A DNA stretch of 64,000 nt from Paraconiothyrium sp. Pb-2020 (taxonomy: Eukaryota; Ascomycota; Dothideomycetes; Pleosporales; Didymosphaeriaceae). The notes below the pieces were generated by a model. It had not been told where the DNA came from and made no database searches. It was given only the letters and a program-made list of their open reading frames with translations. The stretch is from NCBI GenBank assembly GCA_022419385.1, contig JAJUBI010000001.1, positions 1,488,001 to 1,552,000 on the forward strand, in the 5' to 3' direction. A program made the translations under genes and the position numbers. Shown here in pieces: positions 1 through 11,243 of the stretch; positions within the stretch are counted from its first letter, which is position 1, and the number at the start of each line of letters is the position of its first letter.

Positions 1-444
1 GCAGGCAGCTCAGATGACTATTTTCTATCCATTACCCCCACTTGCGACCATGGTACTGACTCTGGACCTCGTCATTCAGTCAATACCAGCGCCGGCATCC
101 GCGTAAACTGCATCTGTCCCGGGACAGTGAAGACCAATCTTCTCACCTCCGACGAATGGGCCAACTTCCCAGAACAATATTTCACTCCCATCGACAAGAT
201 CGGAGAGGTCGTACTCATGCTTATCGACGGAAAAGACGATGAAAATGGTGGGGTGGGTAGAGAGGTGGAAGAGACGAGCGTGAAAGAGCTGTTGCAGAAG
301 GGCATGTATGGAAGAGCGGTGGAGATTAGTGGGAGGGAGCATTATTACAGGGAGATGGTGAGTTATGCGGATGAGGCGATGCGGGCGGTCATGGGGTCGA
401 CGAATATTGAGTCGTTGGAGAATGCGGTGGACATAACGCTATGA
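1..444 (+). CDS. Short-chain dehydrogenase/reductase, C-terminal part (5' end outside window)
   Basis: This is the 3' part of an NAD(P)-dependent oxidoreductase of the classical SDR family. The frame reads GIRVNCICPGTVKTNL, the conserved stretch after the YxxxK active site where a PG motif closes over the cofactor. A C-terminal tail (GRAVEISGREHYYREM) follows, as in fungal 15-hydroxyprostaglandin-dehydrogenase-like SDRs, and the stop is at 442-444. The Rossmann nucleotide-binding half and the catalytic Ser-Tyr-Lys lie upstream of base 1. The first 79 bases look like the end of an intron, with a TACTGAC branch near 53-59 and a CAG at 77-79, so the visible exon probably starts near 80. The substrate cannot be told from this fragment. 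Confidence 0.8.
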   Translation, partial: AGSSDDYFLSITPTCDHGTDSGPRHSVNTSAGIRVNCICPGTVKTNLLTSDEWANFPEQYFTPIDKIGEVVLMLIDGKDDENGGVGREVEETSVKELLQKGMYGRAVEISGREHYYREMVSYADEAMRAVMGSTNIESLENAVDITL

Positions 445-3400
445 GGGGGCGAATGTGGCTAGGTGTTCTTCGGATGGGTGTGTTTCTTGATCACGTGAGA
501 TTTGATCTGCAGGTGGATTGTATGTACCTATTTATGCTTTAGCAAGGCAATCCATGCTATGAATAGTAGAGGAGCGTGGTCGCCAACTGGGCTAAGTTTC
601 GGTCGTTATTCACGGAGTGTAGCTGCAGTGCACAACTGCTACACCCAAGTATGTCGACTGGCGTTGGGCTTCGCGAACCCGCCCCGAGTTCGAAGTGTGT
701 GCATAGTTGTTTTCATGTCGTTCCGAAAAGATGTCCGTCCTCTAAAGCAGGGTAAGCTGATCATCGCCAAGTGAGCATCCGAGAGGAATACAAGCGTTTT
801 GCTGCCGTGGTGTATTATTAGAAGGTGCGGACAAACCCGACGAAATATAGTAAGTTAAGCAAGACCGCAAGAGCTGCAAGCCAGATCGAATGGGAAATAT
901 GCTCGGACTGTATGACGTGTTGGGGATAGTTTGTAATGAATCCGTGGCGTCACGAGTCAATACCGTTCTACACCTTGGTCACTCACATGCCGGTGTGCTA
1001 GGGAAACACATCAAGGCGGTTTGCGTCCGGTTGAGAAACTCTATTAAAAATGATCACCCTCTGCGTATGCTTGTCGTAAGTGAACGAGTTAATTCGCTGG
1101 TAAGACTCTGGTGTACCACAACAGTATTGTCTACGATCGTCAACAGTTGCACGCTACTCGTTCGCTCCTTGACCCGTACGCTTGATTGTTGCTAAGCGTT
1201 ATTCGCTGGAACATATCTGTTGGCGGTTATGGAGCGGCTTGTGAGCGGCTTTACAAGCGTGCAGCGTGTTATCTTGACAAGGACGACGTTCGACTGTGCA
1301 TCGCCTTCGAGCTCTCGTTGTAGCACTTAGCAAAAGTGCAACTTACACTCGGATCCTGTGTTAGATCGGGAACGCGAAACTTTGTGTTCCAGCAAACTTG
1401 TGTGGAAGGACGAGGCAGTGCTCTCAAGCCGGGATCGTCGTCTCGGAAAGCACGAATTGGCTGTCTACACTTGGAATAGGATCCGGTCTTGGAATCCTCT
1501 GCGATTGGCATGCCAATCCACCATTTACTGAGTTTTGAACAATGTGCTGTAGAGTGCAAACCTCCAGATTGTTAGCCTCATGGTCATTTTAGGCACTGAA
1601 GGATAAACGAGGATATTTTAAGCTTCGTAGATCCCTCTGGCTGGTGTCGAAGCTTGCGCCTCATGTCTCGCCTCGTGTGACTAATGACCTCAGTGACGGG
1701 CGGAAATCTACGTTTTCTTCGGAGAATAGATCGGGCACTTCCCACCTACGCCCAGTCTGACAACATGCGGCGAGTTGCGCATCTATAGCAAGTTGAAAAC
1801 AGCCAACGTACGTAAGCAGTCGCGCGCACCTTCAGCAAGGCTGGCGTGTGGACGACTGTTGAGGGTTTACGAAACAGGTACGTTGTGATGGGTCGGAGTC
1901 CGTTTCGCCTGAGACCCAGGTGTCGTGCGTGAGAAGCTATACACGATGCAATTCCAACACATGTACAGGATGCGATCATGTGCGCTCAGGATCCAGCAGC
2001 TCTCGGAAAATTCGGAATGAGCGACCGAAATAGCAAAGTGGAGCAATCATGGACCGAAAGTGGAGATGGGACGATGCCAGCGCAAATCCTCGTGGAGCAT
2101 TCAGGACAGTTTTTGAGTTCTGACTCGCTGGGGTTGGCGTCGTGCGGCTCTAAGCGAACAGAATCTGCCTTGCGCAATGATCTGCTCTGGAAGCCGGACT
2201 TGGGTATACCCTTCGGAAGAGCGACTGTTTGAGGTCCAAAACAGGTGTCGTTCGACCGCGCGCATGGTCCTTTTGGTTCGGACGGTGTGCTGTGGACCCG
2301 TTGGGGAAGATTCCCGACCTTGACAGTGTCGCGCTGTTGCAATTGCAGAGCAGCAGACAGGACAGACAGACGAGCGGAAGTGCGTGGACATGTCGTCGTG
2401 CAGCATGCAATCGACCCGTCGGCGTGGCCGCGGGCCAGGGCGTGCTGTGCTCGGTGCCGAGCGCGAGTGTCCGCACAACGGGCAGAGCCAGGGCGGTCGC
2501 AGAGTGTAAGTCTCTCGTGATGAAGGACTGTGGCGGACGTTGGAGAGAAGTTGGAGGGCTTCGTTCGTCGAAGGAAGGAAACTAGCGACCCAGCATGGAA
2601 GGGGCGGACCCCACACGCGTGCTTTCCTTTCCTGTTGCGGCAGTCGCAACCTAGCTCCTCGCCATGGTGCTGAACGGACAGGATCCGACGTGCTTCTCCA
2701 CCCACCCAGGAGAAGTGCCTACACAGTACCATTTTCCTGGGCGCCGCCCCCGACACATCATCGTCGGCTGCGTTCTGCTAGCCGCTTCGAGCGCAGGTGC
2801 AGCTCTACGTTGCGGAACACGCTCGGGCATGAGCATGAACGACCGCAGCACCCGCCTCTGGACGACCAAGAACCCAGGAGTGCTCCAGCATGCGACGTCT
2901 TCAAACCTCTCATCAGACGCCATGGCCAGCGACGCCGCCGCCGCCGCGCAGTGAGTGACCTCGAGTGGCATCGTCCGCGGCACGGTAGCGGCACACACAC
3001 GCCCCGTTGGACCATTGACGGGCGCAAGAGACCGAGTCGCCGTCGAGTGGAGGGCACCCGTGGACCCGTGGAGTGGACGGGCGGGGCTCACGTGAAGAGC
3101 GCGTCGCTGTCCACCGCCCGGCGCAACGAGGCTCGATGAAACGCTCTGACTCAGACATTAAGTGATCAAGACGGCAGGGCTTTGCGCTCGCTTCTCGGTC
3201 CTATCAAGTCCTAATTATACCTGGTCTCGGCCCCCGCGCCAGAAGGCGGCCACGAACGCCGTCCGGCTACGCTCTGCCGGTGCTACTCGACCGCCCGGCC
3301 TTTGCCATTCACAAGCCTTTGGCCTGCCACGGCCAGCGCGCTAGACTGCACACCGACACTGCTCTTTTGCGTGCGCGATCGTCGCCGCTACCGCCCTGCT

Positions 3401-4468
3401 GCTCTCTCTGGGGAACCGCTTTTGCCCCCTGCGCTGCCCTGCGCTGCCCTGCGCGGCCGCCTCTGATGTCGTCTTACGGCCCAGCAACGGGGGCTCCCAT
3501 GATTGTGTCTGTCCCACCGAGCACCGCACTTCAGCCCCGACGACACCTGAGGCACTGGTCCCAGAAAGCGAGTCCTTCTAGAAACCTTCCATCACCGACG
3601 CGCCGTTGTCCGGCGCGCAGGGGCTGGGCGTGAGCTGCCGCCCGCCTGCAGATGCGCTCGGGGACGACGGTCTGATTGCACGCGCCCTGGGGTCGACCCT
3701 AGTCGGACCCGTCAGAGCACCGGGCTGGAGCCAGAGCTTGTTGACTCCCGTCATGGCGGTACGCACCCCAGGCGCAGGGATCTGCTGGTCACCTCCAAGG
3801 CTCACTCGAGCGTCCACCGCGTTTATGAACACTTATGCACTCCTGCTGCAGCGGGAGGAAGCAGCCACGATGCGGTCTCCAAAACGGAAGCCAGGGCACG
3901 CCATTGTGAGCGGCCCTTGTCCACTTTTGGGGCCCTCTTTTAGTTGCTCTTCTATTTATCGGAATAGCCTCCCTGAGTGAGATCGGTCCTTATCGTGCCT
4001 GACAGTACCATCAGCTCTTTCTTTTGCCTGCGCCCTTCAACTATCTCGACGCCATACTTCCTTGCTTGCTTGAACGTCCATCTTGAGTTTCTAACTTGGT
4101 CATCGTTAGGCCCATCCTACGGGCCAATCGTCCCAACCCACAAACTGCGAGACATCGCGACTCCGCCACCGTCCGCCACACGGCTCCACGGTACCAGCCT
4201 TATGTCGCGGAAAACCGTCCATCACTAGACCCTCCTTGAGCTAAACTTACACTCGGACTATTCAGTACAGCCCTACTTGCGCCCTGACCCTCTCCGACCT
4301 GGCCCACTTGTTGAAACACACCCGTTGTCACCCTTCACCTAAGCATTTCATTCAAACGCACTGGCCTTCTTGACTGATATACCGTCGCCTCGCCCACACG
4401 TCTCATCAGACTTCTAAGCCGGCACACAGCACTTTCGCAACACTTTCTCCTCCCGGAACCACATAGTC
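445..4468. other. Gene-free stretch, GC-rich in its second half
   Basis: I find no supportable gene in these 4 kb. From about 2000 to 3900 the DNA is GC-rich, which opens long overlapping frames on both strands (for example 1986-2756 minus and 2540-3139 plus). None has a recognisable domain, fungal splice signals or a convincing composition, so I read them as by-products of composition. The stretch just before 4469 is pyrimidine-rich and probably includes the promoter and 5' UTR of the zinc-finger gene. Confidence 0.5.
3427..3454. repeat. Short tandem repeat, 10-bp period
   Basis: The unit GCGCTGCCCT occurs twice in full, flanked by partial copies (CCCT before, GCGC after). It lies in the GC-rich region upstream of the C2H2 gene. 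No function is evident. Confidence 0.7.
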
Positions 4469-5345
4469 ATGACGAACTTCTTCTCACCGGAAGCCGAGAT
4501 GGTGCTCATGGCACAGAATGATGGCATGGGTCACCTCTTCCCTTCAAGTTCATGCCAATCGCCTCCTAGCATCATGTACTCGCCGCCTCTACATCAGATG
4601 TCGCATCGACCGCCAACAACACAACCTACGAACGGACACATCTATCCTTCAGGACATGAGTACGCTCAACCTGTGGTGAGCTCGCCCTATCCACACCAGA
4701 GCTACTGGACGTCACAACCACTCCCAATCCCGCAAACGCATGTAACTTATTCGTCCTACCCGCCACTCACCGCAATGAACACGCCCCAAACACTTGCTCC
4801 GGACTCGAGATACATGCCACATGCCATGGGCGGCGTTCGCCCTTCGAGATCACTCTCAGCTTCCTCTAGCCTGGGTGTACCCTCAACTCGCGCCGCGGAA
4901 AGGTCCCCGCCTTCTCTATCGCGCTCGCTATCACCAAGCTCTCCAGACCTAAGGGCATACGGCTTTCCTAACAAGAACGGCACCTGGAGCTGCGCATATC
5001 CTGGCTGCACCTCACGAGCCGTTTTCACAAGGGGGTGCGACTTAAGGAAACACCACAAGAGGCACACAAAGTCCTTCTTCTGCCGCCACGAGGGATGTCC
5101 CCAGGCTACAGGTGGTGGCTTTTCTAGTAAGAAAGACCTCGCGAGGCATGAAGCGAAGCATAATCCTGGCGTTTTGTGTGACTGGGAAGGCTGTGACAGA
5201 GTTTTCAGCCGAGTCGACAACATGGTAAGTCAGAGCACCTTACGAGGAAGCGACGAAGCTTACAATTGAACAGCGAGATCATGTCAAAAGAATACACCTC
5301 AAGGCTTCTAGGAACGGTTCTGGTCCAAAGTCGTTGGCGACGTAA
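4469..5345 (+). CDS. C2H2 zinc-finger transcription factor
   Basis: Predicted nuclear DNA-binding protein of 275 aa, exons 4469-5224 and 5274-5345, intron 5225-5273 (GTAAGT...CAG). Residues 1-165 are low complexity, rich in Ser, Pro, Tyr and Gln, as in fungal activation regions. Three C2H2 fingers follow near residues 172-260: CAYPGC with HHKRH, CRHEGC with HEAKH, and CDWEGC with HVKRIH. The third finger is complete only after splicing, because the intron separates its cysteines from its histidines (DNM/RDHVKRIH). Without splicing the frame stops shortly after the intron start and loses the finger. It stands alone: about 4 kb upstream and 3.6 kb downstream hold no convincing gene. I cannot assign it to a named regulator. 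Confidence 0.85.
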
Positions 5346-8300
5346 TCAGCTACTACTGTTGTTCGTCTCGGTGGCATTTGTCGCCTTCTGAGACGGCCTG
5401 GAGCCCCGGCCTCCCGGCACAGACGACGAGCATGCGCATATCGAACCTACGATCCCAACATTGACCTCTGGCAGCGCCTGGACCAGGTTGTCTGGTGCAA
5501 GAGGGCTTTGACATGCACCCCTTGGCCGAGCTCGAAAGTCTGGTACTATTTCCTCTACGATCATTCACGATACCCGATTGCACGTTCTCAAAACATTCGC
5601 TCTATAGACGCCCATGACACTGGGCAATGCATAGCTATGGCGTTATAAGGATTTGCAGGTGGACTGAAGAGGATGTTTGGTCCTTCGGGACCCTCGCAGT
5701 GTTTCTTCGGAGTCTGGGATGGCTCCCCAGCATATCGTTCGTGCAAACGTTTCCAGCATTTTCTAGCTACACAGAATTATTCGTGTTCTCTTCACTCAAC
5801 ATCTCCAGTCTCTTGTTCGCTATACTGACAACAGCATGCTCTTCTCAATACTGCAGACCACCCCGCCAATGAGTCCACATCCTTTCCAGGCCGGCATTGG
5901 CGGGCTCCAACGTCATGCCAGGCCTTGGTTGGGTAGCCGCTTAGGTCTGAAACGACCGCAGTTAGTGTGGGAGGCCTAACCTTTGGACAAGGCTGATTCG
6001 ACGCATCTTACAAATAGGTAGGCATCATTCCCGCACGAATGACATTCGACAACCACGCTACCGCGATAGCTTGCGGTGCTGGGCGTCAATTGTCTCCATG
6101 ATGCCAGTTGTTTGGTGGACTGATGCACAAGAATGCATACGCGCTGTTGGGGATTCCTTCATGTCAAGGGACACTGGATAGATTTTCAAGAACCGCCTCG
6201 GGGGTTTTGCTCGCACGCACTCGATGCCCAACTTGGCCTACATTAGGGTAAAACGCAGTCGGACCACGCATGTTGACGAAAGCGCCATGGTACACACAGG
6301 CGAGCTACTCAACGCCACGGCTTTCCTCGAGTAGCCGTACCTCTTCTGCACTGAGGTTGACGGTGCGACACGCATCATACAATAGCACAGTGGCCAAGGT
6401 ATTGCTCTCGAGACCAGCAGCTCATTTCAATTTCCCTGTGCCACATAGACAGGATACCCTCGGTAGCGCTTCGATGCTACACTGCAAGCTTTACGTCGCC
6501 AATGGAACTGCTCCTCCCTGGCAGCCTGTAATAGGCCATGCGACACTCGTGTTTGGCGCTTAATGTATACACTGCCAGCATGTTTGTGCTTGACAACCTT
6601 GTTGAGGGGGCACCAGTCGGCGAAGGCAATATACGATGCCCTTTTCGACCTGGAAGTATTGTTGCGGCTTACGTTGGCTGGAGCAACTTCTTGCTTGGGC
6701 CCGGCTGCAGCAACTTAACGCTGTACATGGCCTTCCTGTCATCCGTGAGCAAGCAGGGAACTTACATGGAGCCGCGGACAATCTCCCATGCCCCACTGAT
6801 CCTTCACTGACACTGGTTTGACACGTTAGCAAACGGCAATCGCCAGGCCAGTCGCTATGAATAGGTTTAAGCATAACGGCACCTCCCACGCAGCGGGTTC
6901 TCCTCATCCATGGGATGGCCCAGCACAACGGGGCGGATGCACCCGAGGATGTGTGGTCGGCCTGATGAGCTGCCAATCGCTGATGACGGTCACGTTTTGC
7001 GTCGCGTGGCTGATCCTTCGCCTTGGTGACTCTCGACCAATGAGAAATGTGCAAGATGCATCCAACCACATGGTCGGAAGTTCCACAGCCTCATAGCCCC
7101 ACGTCTGAGGAGGAGAGCATGCGGGCAGCGCCTGGCTTCGTCTCACCCATCTTTCGCCCCATGCATCCCCGTTGGAGCGGGCGTAGCTCACGATTCGCTC
7201 TCCAAGCGAGGACGTGCATGCGTACGCTATACTTCTTTTGCTTAACCTGCATTGGCGTCGATCATCTTGGTCGGCTACCATGTCACTCTGCCAGTGAAGA
7301 GGCCAACCAGAAAACCCACCAGACGAGTCGTATCGTCATTGCGTCTCTACAGCAATCAGCTACGCACCGTGCGCGAGATGCAGTGGCCCCCACGGTCGTC
7401 TCTGCTTCACCGACATGGCGAGTACAAGCATCGCTGAAGCCGTCAGACTGTGCGCGCATATGAGCGGACAGGGCTGAGCCTGACGGCCCAGGGTCGCGCA
7501 ACGGGAACAAGCCCCGCTGATTGAGGCTCAACTGGCCGTCCGGTCTGCAAGGCGCGGTTGTGTCGCTGCCTGCTTGATGCTGCTCGGGAAATTCCAGCAT
7601 GCTGAGACGTCAAGTCACCCAATTCTGAGCATGGGGCTTTCGATGATGCACCGGCGACATGCCGTCATTTGCATCTATTATTATACCACGTCTCAGCGTG
7701 GTTGGTTTGCGAACGCGGAAGGTGGCTATGGAGACGGTCTCGTTTCAGAAAATTAAGCTTTCGAGATGCCGAGAGGGCAATTTACTCGAGTAGCATGCTC
7801 GGTCGCCGTCGAGCGTGATCGCCGACCAATCACTGTACCAACCCTTGGACGTAAGGTATGCTGCGCAGTATTGCCTGCATGAGGTCTTCGCGTCGCCGAC
7901 TTGTGTTTGAACGACGCTGCAAGAATGGGGCGGGAGCTTTGCATGTAGGGCTGCATACTCTACTGTATCGTACACCTTACTACGTGGGGAAATTGTCCTG
8001 ACACTGTGCAGACCTTGAGCGCAGTATACACTATACAGAGCTACAGTACTACTCGTAGTGCGACCGGTCACACGCTCATGAATCCACAGGGCTGAAGTCT
8101 CGGGCCTGCGCACCAACCGAAGTTCCAACTTTTTCTTCGACATGCTATGACGCTGTACTCTTGCACAGGACTCCGACTGTCTCCACAGGCCGCTTCACTT
8201 GCAAGTTGTATGCGGATTTTCGCTACGTTCCGAGGTCTCAGTAATCTAGAACTCAAAGAGTTAGAGATGCGTAGACTGAAGATCTGCAACATCGTTGGCC

Positions 8301-8966
8301 CGAGAAGCTTGTGGCATGTCGCTCGGCGCTTCCGATGAATTTCTGGTGACCATGCGTATGCATGGATATTCCACCCGGCGACTGGGCGCGCGACAGCTCC
8401 AATTTTCGAACTGCAGCTCTCGCAAAAGCTGGTAAAATTTCAGCCCTGAAGTGGACCTCCTCATCTTAGGGTAACGTGACGGCCGGCTTACCCGAGCACG
8501 TACGCTAGTCCCGGGCTCGCTCTCTGCGACTGTACCTAAGGTACTTCACACTTCCCGTCCAGCTCAATGTGTAGTGACCACTCAAGTTGCTAAAGTGCAA
8601 AAGGGGTCTTCTCGTGGACGCATACGCACTCGCAAGCGCCCAATAGACGACTATGGTCTTATCGCTTGGGCTTAGGCCCATCGCGGTATGGCTCCCCCTA
8701 CATTCAGAAAGGACGCGTAACGAGGCGAACCCAAACAAGACATCGTGAAAAGCACGAGTCGACATTGCTACGTGATCATCTCCACTGCCTCGTAAGACCT
8801 CGTAAAACCTCGTAAGGTCCTCGTAAGGTCCTCGTAAGCTTGCCGCGGCAATTGGTACGAAAATTCTCGATGTTTTCGTACATGCGACAAGTGTAGATTT
8901 GGTTAATACAAGGCTTCAGCCAGGCCGATATCGCGCTACCGCCTCTGTAGGAGCGGTGACTCCAAT
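5346..8966. other. Gene-free stretch
   Basis: Only short overlapping frames on both strands, none with recognisable domains or consistent splice signals. A short direct-repeat array lies near its right end (8788-8838). The last few hundred bases are presumably the promoter of the secreted-protein gene. Confidence 0.5.
8788..8838. repeat. Direct-repeat array, five copies of CCTCGTAAG-type unit
   Basis: Five consecutive units start at 8788, 8798, 8808, 8819 and 8830, each beginning CCTCGTAA followed by GA, AA, GGT, GGT or G. The spacing is 10, 10, 11 and 11 bp, about one helical turn. The array lies 129 bp upstream of the secreted-protein start codon, so it could be a set of binding sites or a simple slippage array. 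Confidence 0.8.
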
Positions 8967-11243
8967 ATGCACTCCCTGGGTTCTTTCCTTTCGTTGTCTC
9001 TTCTCGCATGTCATTCAGTGACGGCTACACCTATTTCAAGGAGGGACGATGGGAAACATGGCAATGCGAACCATATTTTCAACGCGATACACTCATCGGT
9101 GCGCCAATGGGGGTCTTCACTCAACCACAACGGCATGTCTTTCTTCATGGCCACCGTACCTGCGGGTACACAGTTGTACCATGGAACATCAACGAAAGAG
9201 GTAGTAAGGGGCATGGAGTGGCTGGCCTTTGAGCCAGAGCATGCGCTTGTGTTTGCAAGACCGAGAGGTCCACCTCGAGGAGAGCGGCCGGCTCAGGGTG
9301 ACGAGGACGGTCTTGGGAAGGAAAGGCAAGAGCTACGAGGCCGGGGAAGACATGAGGGTAAGGACGACTGTGCAATGAGGCCGGATCCGTGGTCAAGACA
9401 AGGACACGCGCATATGCCCCCACCCCCTGAAGTGCCAGTCCCTCCACATCATTCACCGTCTGGACATCCCCACGGTCCGCCAGACAACATTTATTCTCCT
9501 CCCGGGCCGCCACATGGGCCGCCACATGGACCGCCGCCGCGTCACGACTCGCACCCGCCACCACCACCTTCTTCGCACCACCACGAGCAACCACCTCCCC
9601 CTCCGCCGTCACACGACGACGAACGTGAACGACCATTATCAAATGACGAGCCACCACAAAAGCCTCCCCGCAGTGGAAAAGGCTACCTGCATACTTATAT
9701 CCCAACGCGGCCCCTGCGCCTCCTGTACGTCGACGGCCTTTCAGCAGGCAAAACCTCAAACGGCACCCTAGATTCGCAGGACATCCTACTCCTCAACATG
9801 ACCGCACCGCCCGGCTCCCCTATGGGCGGTGAAATTGCCCGCGCGCATGGATTATGCGACCTTGCATCCACACTATGGGATAACAAGATCGACGGCGTCC
9901 TCCGCATGGAGGCTGGGTTTGAAATCATCCTTTGCGAGTTTGAAGGCACGGTCAGGAGGAAAAGCGTTGTGGTTTACGATGGAGAGAGGGAGGAGAGGCC
10001 CGGAGGCCCTCCTGGAGGGGAAAAAGGAAGAGGTGTGATGGGTGGGTGGAGGTATATCAAGGCTGTTAGCGAGCGGTATCATGGGATTGGTGGGGACAGA
10101 GTGACGTTGGACTACGAGAGGTTCGTAAGCGTGTTCGAGTACGATGAACAGGAGGAGAAGGGGATGGGCCTTTGGGACAACGATGTTGTGAGCGATACGC
10201 CGCATCCCAGACTTATCAATGCGTCACCCCAGCAGCTGGAAAAGGTCCGGGACGCAGTCACTAGGATGGTTCTTGAGAAGAACTGGGAAGTAGAAGGAAG
10301 AGACTGGCAGGCCGTCGCAGACATGGTGGTCCAGAGATATGGTGAGGCGATACATTATCTGCACACCGATGCTTCCGTCCGTCGCAGTAAAGAGGCCTTC
10401 GCCGCGTACCTATCTGCGCTACTACGGCCATTCGTTTCTCCCTCGGCGCGCAACGCTACCCTCGAAATCGAGCGTTGCGTCGCTCAGGTCATTCCGCCAT
10501 TCCCGCTCCCTCCGCAAAAATCCGCATCACTCGCACACACGACGCTCCATACTGTCACAACGCACATCTGCAGCACGCTCATCAATGCGCTCGACGCATC
10601 GACCCTGACACTCTCGCGCTCTCTTGCAGCCACTTCTAGCCCGCCTTATCACGCGCTTGACCTCATCGACGGACTGGTCATCCATTTGCAGTGGACGACG
10701 TGGAAGGAGTGTGGGCCGTGTGCCGACGACGACGTCTGCTTCATTCCGATCTGGCCAATGGGCAGTCTAGAGAACCACAAGAACCCGCAGTGCGTCAAGG
10801 AAGATGGCATAGGAACGGGTTATTGGGGTGGTCGTTGGGGACCGCCGCCTGAGAAAGGTCACCCTAGTGAAGGTCGTCCGGGATACGATGATTTGACGCA
10901 TGCACGACCGGGACCTGAGGGACCGAAGCTGAGAAAGCATCAAGATACAGGCGGACCGGGTCGCCCACCTGCAGCTCATGGTGTCCAGAAGCAGCATGGC
11001 TGGGAGAGGAAGGACAGGCATGGCGAGAGACCATGGCACGTTGGTCAAAGAAAGGGTGCACATTGTACACCGTGGAGGCCTGATACTCCTCCGAATCACG
11101 TTCCCAACCGCTTTCACGGCGGCTGGGACCGAGGAGCCTGGAGCCTGTTGAGAGGGAGTCTCATGCAGGCGGTAGAGTGGCTCGGCTCAGAACCACACAA
11201 CGTTGAAGTGAAGGTGAACTTCGTAGATACCCATACTCCGTAG
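8967..11243 (+). CDS. Large secreted Pro/His-rich protein of a conserved fungal family of unknown function
   Basis: Single-exon 758-aa protein. Residues 1-20 form a typical signal peptide (hydrophobic core LSLSLLA, then TATPIS), followed by a dibasic RR that a Kex2-type protease could cut, so secretion is predicted. An N-terminal block contains PAGTQLYHGTS (residues 65-75) and then EWLAFEPEHALVFA. Residues about 140-235 are a low-complexity Pro/His/Gly insertion with HGPP repeats. The region from about residue 240 (LHTYIPTRPLRLLYVDG) to 640 is ordered and probably the conserved core. It has a Cys cluster (ECGPCADDDVC) and ends in a second Gly/Pro/His-rich tail. I recall similar proteins in Pezizomycotina without an assigned function. 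The YHGT block resembles the NAD-binding motif of ADP-ribosyltransferase folds, but that is only a resemblance. Confidence 0.85.
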   Translation: MHSLGSFLSLSLLACHSVTATPISRRDDGKHGNANHIFNAIHSSVRQWGSSLNHNGMSFFMATVPAGTQLYHGTSTKEVVRGMEWLAFEPEHALVFARPRGPPRGERPAQGDEDGLGKERQELRGRGRHEGKDDCAMRPDPWSRQGHAHMPPPPEVPVPPHHSPSGHPHGPPDNIYSPPGPPHGPPHGPPPRHDSHPPPPPSSHHHEQPPPPPPSHDDERERPLSNDEPPQKPPRSGKGYLHTYIPTRPLRLLYVDGLSAGKTSNGTLDSQDILLLNMTAPPGSPMGGEIARAHGLCDLASTLWDNKIDGVLRMEAGFEIILCEFEGTVRRKSVVVYDGEREERPGGPPGGEKGRGVMGGWRYIKAVSERYHGIGGDRVTLDYERFVSVFEYDEQEEKGMGLWDNDVVSDTPHPRLINASPQQLEKVRDAVTRMVLEKNWEVEGRDWQAVADMVVQRYGEAIHYLHTDASVRRSKEAFAAYLSALLRPFVSPSARNATLEIERCVAQVIPPFPLPPQKSASLAHTTLHTVTTHICSTLINALDASTLTLSRSLAATSSPPYHALDLIDGLVIHLQWTTWKECGPCADDDVCFIPIWPMGSLENHKNPQCVKEDGIGTGYWGGRWGPPPEKGHPSEGRPGYDDLTHARPGPEGPKLRKHQDTGGPGRPPAAHGVQKQHGWERKDRHGERPWHVGQRKGAHCTPWRPDTPPNHVPNRFHGGWDRGAWSLLRGSLMQAVEWLGSEPHNVEVKVNFVDTHTP

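Noticed and set aside
1986..3139. Long open frames on both strands (256 aa minus, 199 aa plus)
   Set aside because: They overlap in several frames, lack domains and splice structure, and follow from the high GC content of the region.
9145..9759. Minus-strand frame of 204 codons inside the secreted-protein gene
   Set aside because: It is the shadow of the Pro/His-rich repeats of the plus-strand gene, which has a signal peptide and far longer coherent protein.
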